A DNA stretch of 33,625 nucleotides, taken from contig URFJ01000005.1 in the NCBI GenBank assembly GCA_900547135.1, forward strand, positions 1-33,625, read 5' to 3'. Under the pieces are notes generated by a model. The model was given only the letters and a program-made list of their open reading frames with translations, was not told the origin of the DNA and made no database searches. The position numbers were made by a program, and so were the translations under genes. Below are positions 25,098 through 32,971 of this stretch, one piece after another. The first letter of the stretch is position 1. Every line of letters starts with the position of its first letter. The stretch comes from an uncultured Eubacteriales bacterium. GTDB lineage: Bacteria; Bacillota; Clostridia; Christensenellales; CAG-138.

Positions 25098-25621
25098 ATG
25101 ATATACTGTTTTAATGACAAGTTTTTGATTCGGGCAATGGGCGCGGCGGACCCCCAAACCCTTTGTGATGAGGAGATTGCTCAGGGCTGGCATTCCAGCG
25201 CGGATAAATTTAAAAGAAGGATTGCCGATAGCGAACGCGGCAAGGCCATTGCCCTGGTTGCCGAGTATGAAGGAAACGCGATATATAAATGTATATCCAA
25301 ATTCCGCAAGCGGCCCGTTTGCCAATATGGGTTATTGTTAGATCGTTAAATTCGCCGTTCTGGAGAAATACCGCAACCGCGGCATGGGGTCCAAATTGAT
25401 GGATATAGCTGAAAGGATTGCAGCCGAATACGCGGATACCGCCTGCCTTGGGGTTGGGCTGCACGCGGGTTATGGAAGCCCATAGAATGTATTTTAAAAG
25501 CGGATATATTCCAGACGGCAGTGACACATTGTATGGCGTTAAAACCGCGACTCCCTGCGGGACATACCGCAATGACGACGGCCTAAATAAACTTAGACGG
25601 CCATATATAATGGGTTTTTAG
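25098..25621 (+). pseudogene. GNAT acetyltransferase pseudogene
   Basis: The intact-looking start, IRAMGAADPQTLCDEEIAQGWH through KAIALVAEYEGN, is the N-terminal half of a GNAT acetyltransferase. The frame shifts near 25280; the second frame reads INVYPNSASGPFANMGY, hits TAG (25340-25342), then continues as FAVLEKYRNRGMGSKLMDIAERIA, which holds the RNRGMG acetyl-CoA loop, and on to GLHAGYGSP and another TAG. The third frame supplies RMYFKSGYIPDGSDTLYG and TPCGTYRNDDGLN to a stop at 25619-25621. Order and spacing are those of a complete GNAT of about 170 residues, so at least two frameshifts and a nonsense codon have broken one gene. Substrate unknown. Confidence 0.85.
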
Positions 25622-25667
25622 CGGTACTTGGGGATTCCCCGCTATAATACCTGTAAAATGCAGCGCG

Positions 25668-26156
25668 TCAATAATCGAACTCGTTTTCGCCGACTTTAAT
25701 CCTTTTAACCGGCTTTTCATCCGGATAAGGCTTTCTTATTTCAATCAAATTCAGCACGGTATATCCATGCCCACGCAAAAAGGCGATCATACGGTCATTG
25801 TTGGGATGCACATAATTAAATACCGTATTTTCGCCATACGCCCGGGCTATTTCTTCAGCCTTATGCAGCAGCGCCGAGGCGATACCCCTTGTGCGGTAAT
25901 CGCTTTTGACAAAGATGGACTCTAGCCAAACCGTTGGCTCTTCGACTCGGCAGACGGCATAACCGACAAGCATCCCGTCCTCCATTGCCGCATACGAAGG
26001 GAACCCCGCATCGATATATTCGCTTATCTCTGAAAGTCCGGCAGCTACGTCGGGCTTTGCGCTAATGCCCTTATAAGCCTTTAATTCAGCGCGGAAGGCC
26101 GCAACCAATGGAGCGGCATCAGCCGCGTTGCCTCTATCAATCCCGATAATATCCAT
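25668..26156 (-). CDS. GNAT family N-acetyltransferase
   Basis: Transfers an acetyl group from acetyl-CoA to an amine; target unknown. The 162 residues are a standard single GNAT fold. The pyrophosphate-binding loop is RTRGIA (88-93) following the beta-4 strand WLESIFV (77-83), and motif B contains NDRMIAFLRGHGY (about 119-131). The start at 26156 has a poor ribosome site (GGGGTAAG), but no better in-frame start exists nearby. It faces a broken GNAT gene of a different subtype 46 nt away, so they do not look like recent duplicates. Confidence 0.87.
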   Translation of the reverse strand: MDIIGIDRGNAADAAPLVAAFRAELKAYKGISAKPDVAAGLSEISEYIDAGFPSYAAMEDGMLVGYAVCRVEEPTVWLESIFVKSDYRTRGIASALLHKAEEIARAYGENTVFNYVHPNNDRMIAFLRGHGYTVLNLIEIRKPYPDEKPVKRIKVGENEFDY

Positions 26157-26285
26157 ACGCTTACCCCATGCTGTAATGTGGTTCTAACCCGCGTCAGGCC
26201 CGATTTCATTATATCATTCAACAATCCCATGGCAACCCTTATTGCATGACGCACCGTGTATGGAGCTGCAATATATTTATTCCTC

Positions 26286-26479
26286 CCTAGGTCCCCTGGC
26301 TTGCCAACAAAGGCGGCCTCCCAAAAACTTCCGATACGTCTTATTATAGCTTGAACTGGGTTTTACAGTTCTTTCAAGTGATAAAACTCCGTAGGGTTTG
26401 CCGCGGCATGAGTACCGCACGCTGTTGGGCCAACCGCAGCCAAATACTGATCCTGGTATCACAGTTGGGCATGCCTAGG
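26286..26479 (-). ncRNA. Candidate structured RNA of unknown class
   Basis: A non-coding stretch of about 194 nt whose ends pair over long range: CCTAGG-type ends with GGCTTGCCAAC (26298-26308) against GTTGGGCATGCC (26464-26475), one bulge and one mismatch. Inside are a hairpin CTTGAACTG/CAGTT-CTTTCAAG (26350-26378, bulged) and a GCGG/CCGC stem near 26400-26420. The nested arrangement resembles a structured RNA, in outline like 6S RNA, but I could not match a class or decide the strand. Minus is chosen only because the flanking genes are on minus. Confidence 0.3.
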
Positions 26480-26511
26480 TCTCCCTTGAAAACACAGCGT
26501 CCGGCAGTAGC

Positions 26512-27057
26512 TTACACGCCGAACTGGTTAGCCAGCATGCCCATTGTTTCAGCTAGCGGCGCTGTACCGTCTATGATCATCACGGGGCATTTAACCAGCC
26601 TGAGCCACTCGTCATGCAAGGCCTTGCTCCGCGTGTCGGTCCCAGCCGTATCGTAGGTCTTTGACCACGCCATGAACCCCATGTGCTCGTCCCACATATC
26701 CCCGCCAGGTCTTACCCTGTCCCCAAATCGCGCGTACTCCCTCTTTTCCAGCCGTTCCAGCCGCACCTCGACGGGCGCTACCAGCCTGATAACCAGGTCA
26801 AATCGCGGTATCAGAAAGTCGCCCCAGCCGCACAGCGAGCCTGTGATAACGCATCTTTTATATAGCTTGATATCCTCCTTCACCAGCCTTCGTCTTTCGG
26901 AGGCGTCACGCTTTTTGGTATACGGCGGGTCGGTGGGAATCCAAAAATAATCGTCCGTGTCCACATGCCTGTGTCCAAACCTCTCCGAAACCGCGCTTCC
27001 TAGCGTCGTAGTTCCAGAGCCGGACGCACCCAGTATATGGATTATATTGTGTTTCAT
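26512..27057 (-). CDS. P-loop kinase-like protein lacking the Walker A lysine
   Basis: A 181-residue protein of the adenylate/shikimate-kinase-like NTPase fold. The P-loop reads GASGSGTTT (10-18): the usual Lys after the last Gly is Thr16. The remaining pattern is kinase-like: VDTDDYFW after strand 2 (about 32-39), CVITGSLCGWGDF (about 69-81), and a basic lid around RLERLEKREYARFGDRVRPGG (about 99-119). I recall related firmicute proteins with the same GTTT/GTST loop, so the change seems to be a family trait rather than damage. Substrate unknown; nucleotide-phosphate transfer is inferred from fold. Starts at 27057 with a GGAAGG site. Confidence 0.72.
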   Translation of the reverse strand: MKHNIIHILGASGSGTTTLGSAVSERFGHRHVDTDDYFWIPTDPPYTKKRDASERRRLVKEDIKLYKRCVITGSLCGWGDFLIPRFDLVIRLVAPVEVRLERLEKREYARFGDRVRPGGDMWDEHMGFMAWSKTYDTAGTDTRSKALHDEWLRLVKCPVMIIDGTAPLAETMGMLANQFGV

Positions 27058-27651
27058 GAAAAAACCTTCCTTTTAGAAGAATGTGTGCTTTATACACCGC
27101 TTAAACTTGGCCGCTGATCAGGGATTAGCGCAAAAAGCTTGTTTTAAAAATGGCTGTAGCACGGATTAATGCCAATCACGCCGCAAGGTATTTATTTAGT
27201 TCCTTGATCTCTCATCCCATTAAAAGTGTATAACCCGCCATCATAGAGGTTTTATCAAAAAAAGTGGAATGCCCTGATCACTTTTAACCGCCGCGAAAAC
27301 GGCCCGCCGGCACATCGGAACCGCATCCCCATGCCATTTCTATCCAGGCTATGAACTCCATTGCAGTTGGGACCGCCTGCATAATCCTCTTATAAACCGC
27401 CTGGCAATCAGTCCGTTATTAAGCCTCGCCCGCTGTTAAATGCCAGGGCTTCCTTTGCACCCGCGCGGGTCTTGCCCACTAGGCTCAGGCCCGCCCCCGC
27501 TTCGCCGCCATAGCCGTTAAGCGAACGCTTAGGCAGCTTAAAGAGCTAAACTTATTTTTGAAAAGGCTTTTATTCCAATCCATTTTAACATATAATCAGA
27601 TGATCTCTTTGCGCTAACGCTACATTCTTTAATGATAGAGAATGCGGACAG
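27058..27651. other. Gap before the NiCo riboswitch; no clear gene
   Basis: About 590 nt. A 48-codon minus-strand frame near 27290-27425 (QAVYKRIMQAVPTAMEFIAW) has protein-like composition but no usable start, so it may be a gene fragment. A plus-strand TATAAT at 27591-27596 is a plausible -10 for the riboswitch transcript; the -35 is poor. Confidence 0.4.
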
Positions 27652-27748
27652 TACAAACTGAGCAGGCGGTGGACGGCGCGTCCATTATGCCGGGCCGCTA
27701 GAACGCGGCAGCAGACAGCGTAACCGCGCGTCTGTGGGACAGTGGTAT
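27652..27748 (+). promoter_or_regulatory. NiCo (czcD) riboswitch
   Basis: The conserved segments occur in order: ACUGAGCAGGC (27657-27667), a variable hairpin, GCCGGGC (27689-27695), GCGGCAGCAGA (27705-27715), and UCUGUGGGACAGU (27731-27743), with the outer ACUG/CAGU closing helix. This is the cobalt/nickel (and possibly iron) sensing aptamer known upstream of metal exporters, and a CDF exporter follows. The 3' strand of the aptamer can pair instead with UGUCUCAC (27749-27756), a possible switching helix; no T-run terminator is seen, so the mechanism is open. Confidence 0.92.
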
Positions 27749-27827
27749 GTCTCACGGACGCGTCTTCATATCCGTTGACGCGGGCACAATGGCGCGGGAT
27801 AAAGCAATGTGTAAAATGGAGGCAGCA

Positions 27828-28736
27828 ATGGAAAACAGATCCCCAAAACAGATCGCTATGAGGGTGTCCGCCGTTACCATTATTATCAACGTCTTGCTAT
27901 CAGCGTTTAAGCTGTTCGCTGGAATATTCGCGCGCTCGGGCGCAATGGTATCGGATGCGGTGCATTCGGCGTCCGACGTGCTGAGCACTGTAATAGTGAT
28001 GATCGGAGTGGCGGTTTCAAACAAGGCGTCCGACAAGGAGCATCCCTACGGCCACGAGCGTATGGAGTGCGTAGCGGCCATAATACTTGCCGTAATATTG
28101 GGCGCAACCGGCCTGGGAATCGGATATTCCGGTTTAAAAAAGATCGTGATGGGCGGTTATGGCGATATATCGGCGCCCGGCGCGCTGGCGCTCGCCGCGG
28201 CGGTTGTCTCCATAGTTGTGAAGGAGGCCATGTACTGGTATACAAGGTCGGCGGCCAAGCGGATAAACTCCGGCGCGCTCATGGCCGACGCGTGGCACCA
28301 CAGATCCGACGCCCTATCCTCAATAGGAAGCTTTGCCGGTATCTTGGGCGCTCGGCTCGGGTTTCCCATACTTGATCCGGTGGCCAGCGTTATAATATGC
28401 GTATTTATAGTAAAGGCTGCGTTTGATGTGTTCAGGGACGCGGTAGGCAAGATGACCGACAAGTCGTGCGACGATTCGCTCGTGAATGAGATAAGGAAGG
28501 TAATCGAGGAACAGGACGGCGTAATGGGAATAGACCAGATAAAGACGCGCTTGTTTGGGGACAGGATATACGTGGACGTGGAGATCAGAGCCGACGGCGA
28601 GGCCACGCTGAACCAGGCGCACGCGGTGGCGCAGAGGGCGCACGACGCTATCGAAAGCCGCTTCCCCACGGTAAAGCACTGCATGGTGCATGTAAATCCG
28701 GACGGTCGCGTTAAAATTCCCGAAGACCCCGGTTAA
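27828..28736 (+). CDS. Cation diffusion facilitator (CDF) metal exporter
   Basis: Inner-membrane proton-coupled exporter of divalent transition metals. Start at ATG 27828 (302 residues) because GGAGG lies just in front; the frame is open upstream but those codons overlap the riboswitch. Six helices precede a cytoplasmic C-terminal domain. Metal-site motifs are HSASD (46-50), HPYGHER (72-78) and HHRSD in helix 5, and the C-terminal domain has FGDRIYVDVEIRADG and KHCMVHVNP. Its NiCo riboswitch points to Co2+/Ni2+ or Fe2+ rather than Zn2+ as the physiological signal; transport specificity itself cannot be read from the sequence. Confidence 0.93.
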   Translation: MENRSPKQIAMRVSAVTIIINVLLSAFKLFAGIFARSGAMVSDAVHSASDVLSTVIVMIGVAVSNKASDKEHPYGHERMECVAAIILAVILGATGLGIGYSGLKKIVMGGYGDISAPGALALAAAVVSIVVKEAMYWYTRSAAKRINSGALMADAWHHRSDALSSIGSFAGILGARLGFPILDPVASVIICVFIVKAAFDVFRDAVGKMTDKSCDDSLVNEIRKVIEEQDGVMGIDQIKTRLFGDRIYVDVEIRADGEATLNQAHAVAQRAHDAIESRFPTVKHCMVHVNPDGRVKIPEDPG

Positions 28737-28770
28737 GATAACGGGGAGGCCTGAGCGCCGCGTAAGCTTT

Positions 28771-29182
28771 ATTACAATCCACGCGACGCATGGGCGCGAC
28801 CGTATGAACCTTGTGCGATCGTTTCCCGAAGGTAATTTCAATCCACGCACCCACAGGGGGTGCGACACGAGGTGTTTTCGCATAGGCGATAAATCCAAAT
28901 TTCAATCTACGCACGCGCATGGGGTGCGACACGTTTTCGCGCGCTTGTTTTGCTAAACTGCCGGGATTTCAGTCTGCACGCCTAGTATGGGACGAATTAT
29001 CATGCAGGGCGCTGAACCGGTGTTATTTCGTCCAATATCCCCGCGTGGGCCGCGGCCGGCGTTTCCCGCAAATGCTTTGGCTATGGGTTTTTATTCACGC
29101 ATGTACCGTTTTATGGACCCAGGTCAAGCACTTGCCGTTATCGCGCGCATGTTTCAATCCGCATCCGCTCAATCGGGTAAAA
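28771..29182 (-). CRISPR. Decayed type I-C-like CRISPR array, no cas genes
   Basis: Units with the type I-C repeat pattern (ATTTCAATCCACGCAC...GGGTGCGAC on plus, i.e. GTCGC...GATTGAAAT on minus) start at 28771, 28835, 28899 and 28966. The first three are exactly 64 nt apart, so 32-nt repeats with 32-nt spacers; the third spacer is 35 nt. The second and third repeats agree at 28 of 32 positions, while the first and fourth are worse. Two more degraded copies are seen at about 29025 (ATTTCGTCCA...) and 29151 (GTTTCAATCC...). No cas gene lies in the window. Strand follows the usual I-C repeat orientation. Confidence 0.8.
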
Positions 29183-29343
29183 CCAGCACGCTCTTATTTA
29201 TGACTTATTCAGATTACTTGGGTCCCTTATGCTTTAAATTAATCGGGGCGTTGACTTTCCCCTCTAGGGGGCAGGAAGCCGTTTGCTCAAGGACGCTTTT
29301 AAAAGAACCTGGCGCCCTTGAGTAAGATGCCTCAGCGCCCTTG
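29183..29343. other. Gap between CRISPR remnant and XRE gene
   Basis: 161 nt with no gene or further repeat that I can support. Confidence 0.4.
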
Positions 29344-30714
29344 TCAGTCCCTTGCTCTGGATCGGCCTATTGAGTTAATGATATAATTCCCTATCGGGAT
29401 CGTAAGGAACAGCAGCCAGTATGGATGCCATAAATGCCAGCCAAATCCCAGGATAAGATACAGTATCGTTATAAAATAGCCGTAGGAAAAGGATTTTTTA
29501 TGTCTCTCTCCCGATATTGCCGACGCAATGGGATAGTACAGCGGTATTGTCAGCAACAGGAACCAGTATGGGTTCCATAAACCCCATATAAAGCCCATCG
29601 CCAGATATACTCCCACTATGAATACCGAATAGGGAAAAGCTATCAAAAACGGCTTGTTGAGTTGGCCGGTAATTGCCTTGGCAATCGGATAGTAAAGCGG
29701 CACTGTAAAGAATATAAGCCAGCCTGGATGCCACAGCTGCCAGATAAAGCCCATTGCCAGATACGCGGCAAGCACAAGCAGAGGGAACCCTCCGCTTATA
29801 TTTAGGCCCTTTAACGATTCCAGCACGATATAATAGACAGGTATCGTTAAAAACAGCAGCCAGTATGGGTGCCACAGGCCCCATTCAAAGCCGATAAGCA
29901 GATACACGCCCGCAACCAGAACCGGATATGGGAATGAAAGAAGCGTCCTGATAAGGTCTTTGGACTTATAAGCCGCCTCCACAAGGGGATAGTACAGCGG
30001 TATGGTAAGGAATATCAGCCAGCCCGGATGCCACAACTCCCATATAAAGCCCATGGACAGATATACGACGGCGCATAGAATGGGATATGGGAAGTGCATC
30101 CAGAACCTGCCGCCCTTCTTTTTATTGCCGCTGAAATTCATCTCCACGTTAAACTCCTTTCCGTCGTCGTCCGTTTCGTCGTCAAAAAAACCGTCGCCGT
30201 CATCATTATCGTCAAAGAAATCATCGTCGCTATCCCATTTGTCCGAGCCGCCGTCCTTATGGTCCCAGCGCCTGCTAAATTTCTTTTTTCCATCCTTTGC
30301 ATATATTCCGTCGTTATTGACATTGACCACGGTTTCGCCGTCCGCATCACCTGCGCAGACGCCGTACTTCGTGATTGTAACCACTTTGCTGACTTCGCCG
30401 TCATCATCATGTATTACAAAGCCTGACGCGCCGTCGCCGAAATCCGCGTCGCCGTCGTCAAACGCGTCCTCCCCTTTTGAACCGGAGCCGTCGCGCGAAT
30501 CTGGTCCTTCCCCATCCTCTCCGACAAGCTCGTCAAGCGTCGTCCCGTAAGCCCGCGCAAGCTGTATGAGGTTATATGTATCAGGCGACGCTTCGCCCCG
30601 CTCCCACTTCGACACCGCCTGGCGGCTTACCCCCAGCTTTGCGGCAAGCTCCTCCTGGGACATGCCCCGCTGTTTTCTCAGGCGCACAAGCTTGTCGCCG
30701 AATTTGATGTTCAT
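29344..30714 (-). CDS. XRE-family regulator fused to five membrane hairpin repeats
   Basis: A membrane-tethered DNA-binding protein. The ATG at 30714 (456 residues, MNIKFGDKL) has an AAAGGAG site; starts at 30762 or 30768 are alternatives. Residues 5-62 are an XRE/Cro helix-turn-helix (MSQEELAAKLGVSRQAVSKWERG). Residues about 65-205 form a very acidic, Asp/Gly-rich linker with a short KVVTITKYG strand. Residues about 210-450 contain five tandem repeats of about 47 residues, each a transmembrane hairpin of the form FPYPxLxxxVYLxMGFxWxLWHPxWLxFLTIPLYYP. Signal sensing through the membrane repeats is inferred. The ligand and targets are unknown; autoregulation is possible through the palindrome upstream. 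Confidence 0.85.
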   Translation of the reverse strand: MNIKFGDKLVRLRKQRGMSQEELAAKLGVSRQAVSKWERGEASPDTYNLIQLARAYGTTLDELVGEDGEGPDSRDGSGSKGEDAFDDGDADFGDGASGFVIHDDDGEVSKVVTITKYGVCAGDADGETVVNVNNDGIYAKDGKKKFSRRWDHKDGGSDKWDSDDDFFDDNDDGDGFFDDETDDDGKEFNVEMNFSGNKKKGGRFWMHFPYPILCAVVYLSMGFIWELWHPGWLIFLTIPLYYPLVEAAYKSKDLIRTLLSFPYPVLVAGVYLLIGFEWGLWHPYWLLFLTIPVYYIVLESLKGLNISGGFPLLVLAAYLAMGFIWQLWHPGWLIFFTVPLYYPIAKAITGQLNKPFLIAFPYSVFIVGVYLAMGFIWGLWNPYWFLLLTIPLYYPIASAISGERHKKSFSYGYFITILYLILGFGWHLWHPYWLLFLTIPIGNYIINSIGRSRARD

Positions 30715-30844
30715 CGCCCTGCTCCTTTCGTTTTCAAAGGCGCCGCTTCCGTTTTGCTCCATACCCATACCTTCCTTTCACATGTGCGTTGTTTCATCCG
30801 TCCAGCGCTCCTTAAAGCGCCGCGTTGCACTTGCTTTATGATTC

Positions 30845-30854
30845 TTACATGTAA
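30845..30854. promoter_or_regulatory. Palindrome TTACATGTAA upstream of the XRE gene
   Basis: 10-bp perfect palindrome about 130 nt before the XRE start, a typical size for an XRE-family operator. A related TTACATG half-site lies at 30897-30903. Suggestive only. Confidence 0.3.
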
Positions 30855-31293
30855 AAAGCATATATGACCTAAAAACGGTTGCGCCAGCTATTCAGGCTTA
30901 CATGGCGCGAAAAATCCGTCTTTTTCGGTCCGCAACTAAAGGTTGCGGGCGTATTTCGCGCATACATGAACCGATGTTCCTATAATATCATATTTTATGC
31001 CTGGTTAGTACACGGCAGATCCAGACTTTTGCCCCGGGTTACGCCGCTACGCACAGGCAACAGCGCGCTCACCTCTGAGTCTCGCGCCAATATAAAATAA
31101 AAAAGGCGGCCTGATAAAGCGTTAAATTGTGTTCAAGTCCATTCTTCCTGGGCTTATTTAGAGGTAATACGGCCACGCTTGATATACGGCGCTTGCCATG
31201 GCTGTTAAAGCCGCTCTATTCAAATTCCCCTTAAAGCCATTCTCCTATAACCCCTAGTAAACGTTGAGCCGTCCTTTATTAAAATCAGTATAA
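30855..31293. other. Gap between XRE and M23 genes
   Basis: About 440 nt with short open frames but none with a ribosome site or family resemblance. No gene seen. Confidence 0.45.
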
Positions 31294-31317
31294 AGAAAAA
31301 AAACGGACGGCCGTTTA
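31294..31317 (-). terminator. Terminator after the M23 protein gene
   Basis: On the minus strand AAACGG/CCGTTT (31311-31316, 31301-31306) with a 4-nt loop, followed by a run of T (complement of 31296-31303), 70 nt beyond the stop codon. Confidence 0.7.
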
Positions 31318-31386
31318 TAGGCACGCCCGCCGACGCAATAACCCTTGATAAATTTTCACGTCAATGCGCGTACACCGCCTTGACCG

Positions 31387-32121
31387 CTATTCGGCAAACA
31401 GAACATATTCCCGCGGATCTCTGCCAGCGCCATCCACAAGGTACTCAAAATGCAGGTGGCTCTGTGTGCCGCATTCGCTTGACGCCGTGTCGCCTACGTA
31501 GCCTATTATATGGCCTTTGTTGACCTTGTCGCCCTCCTTCACGGGCGGATCCTCCTTAAGGTTTGAATAAATGGTTCTGACACCTTCCGCATGCTCAATT
31601 TCAACGGAAACGCCGAGCTCGTCATCCTTATACACGCGCTTGACGGTGCCGTTTTGCACCGCTTTAACCTCCGAGCCAAGCTGGGCCGCGATATCCACGC
31701 CCGAATGGGTAGTCCAATGGTTGAGCGTTTCCGAATATATCAGTTCATTCATTGCAAAGTCCCATATGACATTGCCAGAAACCGGCGGCTGAAGCTTTGT
31801 CTTTGTAACCTTCGGCGTTGTGGAGGGGGTGGTGGACGGCGTAAAGTCAGGAACCGGACTTGGGCTCATGATCTCCTCAGGCCCCGGCGTGGCTATGGGA
31901 GGTATTGTGCGGACCGCGTCAAGGCGTTCGTCTCCGCTTTTTGAGGCGGATGAGTCGTCCGGCGTCGGCTCCGGATTCTGGCCGCCCGGCATAAACATCA
32001 GCGCAGCCGCCACGCCCACAACGGCAAGGCATGCAAACAGCACTATATATACGCCCTTTTCCCGCAGAAATCCCGCGATTTTAACCTTTAAGTCTTTGCT
32101 TTTATTGTCGTTGTTTTCCAT
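31387..32121 (-). CDS. SpoIIQ-like M23 (LytM) membrane-anchored peptidase
   Basis: A single-pass membrane protein with an outer LytM domain, like SpoIIQ, which in spore formers sits in the forespore membrane and joins SpoIIIAH to form the feeding-tube channel. Of the 244 residues, 24-44 are the membrane helix, 48-110 a Pro/Ser/Thr-rich linker, and 112-240 the LytM domain. Both zinc motifs are present: H139-x3-D143 in HSGVDIA and H222-x-H224 in HLHFE, so it may be catalytically active, unlike Bacillus SpoIIQ. ATG at 32121 after GAGGTG. General M23 cell-wall endopeptidase is the alternative; its neighbours do not include spoIID or spoIIIAH, so the SpoIIQ call is an inference. Confidence 0.82.
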   Translation of the reverse strand: MENNDNKSKDLKVKIAGFLREKGVYIVLFACLAVVGVAAALMFMPGGQNPEPTPDDSSASKSGDERLDAVRTIPPIATPGPEEIMSPSPVPDFTPSTTPSTTPKVTKTKLQPPVSGNVIWDFAMNELIYSETLNHWTTHSGVDIAAQLGSEVKAVQNGTVKRVYKDDELGVSVEIEHAEGVRTIYSNLKEDPPVKEGDKVNKGHIIGYVGDTASSECGTQSHLHFEYLVDGAGRDPREYVLFAE

Positions 32122-32424
32122 GTGCGTATCACCTCGACAATATTATTGACCGCTTCTTCCAGAGTTATACAATTAGTATAAAATCGATTTGTTTGTAAAC
32201 GTTATTAAGCGCTGATCAGGCTGAAAACAGCCTCCCTTGACCATAGGGGGTACATTCTTCAAAGGCGGATTAAGCTGTAACCTGTTGGGCGCTCCACACT
32301 TTCGGGCGCCTTTTGCGCTGAAAACCAAGAATAAGTTTTGGAGGGAGCAACGCCCCCTCCATCATACGTGTCCCGCAAACTTGAAAGTAGATACAAAACA
32401 CCGTCTATCTAACCGCCATCAACG
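32122..32424. other. Gap upstream of the M23 gene
   Basis: About 300 nt. A minus-strand TTTACA (32195-32200) lies 15 nt from TACTAA, a weak promoter candidate for the M23 gene. A GGCGC/GCGCC hairpin at about 32289-32311 with TTTT is a possible plus-strand terminator or a structure after the next minus gene. No gene seen. Confidence 0.35.
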
Positions 32425-32868
32425 TTAATCATTCTCAGGAAACTTCCACTCCGCGATATAAGTACTATAGTAAATAATGAACAGGGTCTCGCCCCTTTCA
32501 TTTTCCTTAAATATATTAAGCTGCAAAGCCCAGCCCTGGGCCGGATCATAGTAATATTCATCGTAAGCCGATGGGCTGTCGTTTAGGTATGACGTTCTTA
32601 CCTTTACTATTTTTAGACCCCCGAAATAATCATCATAAAAGGCCTGAACCTCTTCCTTGTGCATTTTAACCTTGAAGGTAAGCATGTTCATTCCGCCAAT
32701 ATCCTGGTACACGGAACCATGGGGCAATGGCAGGGTTCTGTGTACCCCGCCCATTGAGTAAATATATTCATCCAGCTTTTTCTCATTGTTAAATACTAAA
32801 ATTAAAACTCCACTTAATATCACTATTGCAACGCAGCATAATATGATTAACGATTTACGCTTTTTCAT
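32425..32868 (-). CDS. Membrane-anchored protein of unknown function
   Basis: 147 residues: a basic start MKKRK, an N-terminal hydrophobic helix (residues 7-27) without a clear signal-peptidase site, then a soluble outer domain rich in Tyr and acidic residues (VYQDIGGMNMLTF, EVQAFYDDYFGG, DEYYYDPAQGWALQLNIF). The VKMHKEEVQAFYDDYF pattern suggests a small alpha/beta domain exposed outside. An AGGGGTG site precedes ATG 32868. It is not a lipoprotein by the usual LxxC rule, since the Cys pair in the hydrophobic helix is not positioned for it. Unknown family; co-directional with the genes around it. Confidence 0.7.
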   Translation of the reverse strand: MKKRKSLIILCCVAIVILSGVLILVFNNEKKLDEYIYSMGGVHRTLPLPHGSVYQDIGGMNMLTFKVKMHKEEVQAFYDDYFGGLKIVKVRTSYLNDSPSAYDEYYYDPAQGWALQLNIFKENERGETLFIIYYSTYIAEWKFPEND

Positions 32869-32885
32869 GAATACACCCCTCCAGA

Positions 32886-32945
32886 TTACTCTAAGCCATT
32901 GGGAATATACTCGTAATTATGGAACTCGGCCAAAGGTCCAATTAC
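32886..32945 (-). pseudogene. Duplicated C-terminal fragment of the neighbouring unknown gene
   Basis: Out of frame with the gene upstream, the minus strand encodes EFHNYEYIPNGLE followed by TAA (32886-32888). It matches the C-terminus of the gene ending at 32972, EYYNYAYIPNGTE. It looks like the leftover tail of a tandem copy, starting near 32945. Confidence 0.55.
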
Positions 32946-32971
32946 AGCCGCCACAAGGAACTCAGTAGATA

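Noticed and set aside
12316..25342. Use of TAG as a sense codon
   Set aside because: TAG occurs in the DMT and GNAT genes, but the GNAT is also frameshifted and other genes show no internal TAG. Pseudogenisation is simpler than recoding.
28157..28898. Minus-strand open frames of 175 and 192 codons across the CDF gene and CRISPR remnant
   Set aside because: They are shadows of the CDF reading frame without ribosome sites. The CDF itself is well supported by its riboswitch and motifs.
30002..30550. Plus-strand open frames of 110-182 codons across the XRE gene
   Set aside because: They result from the acidic Asp/Gly-rich linker read in other frames and have low-complexity Ser/Pro translations.
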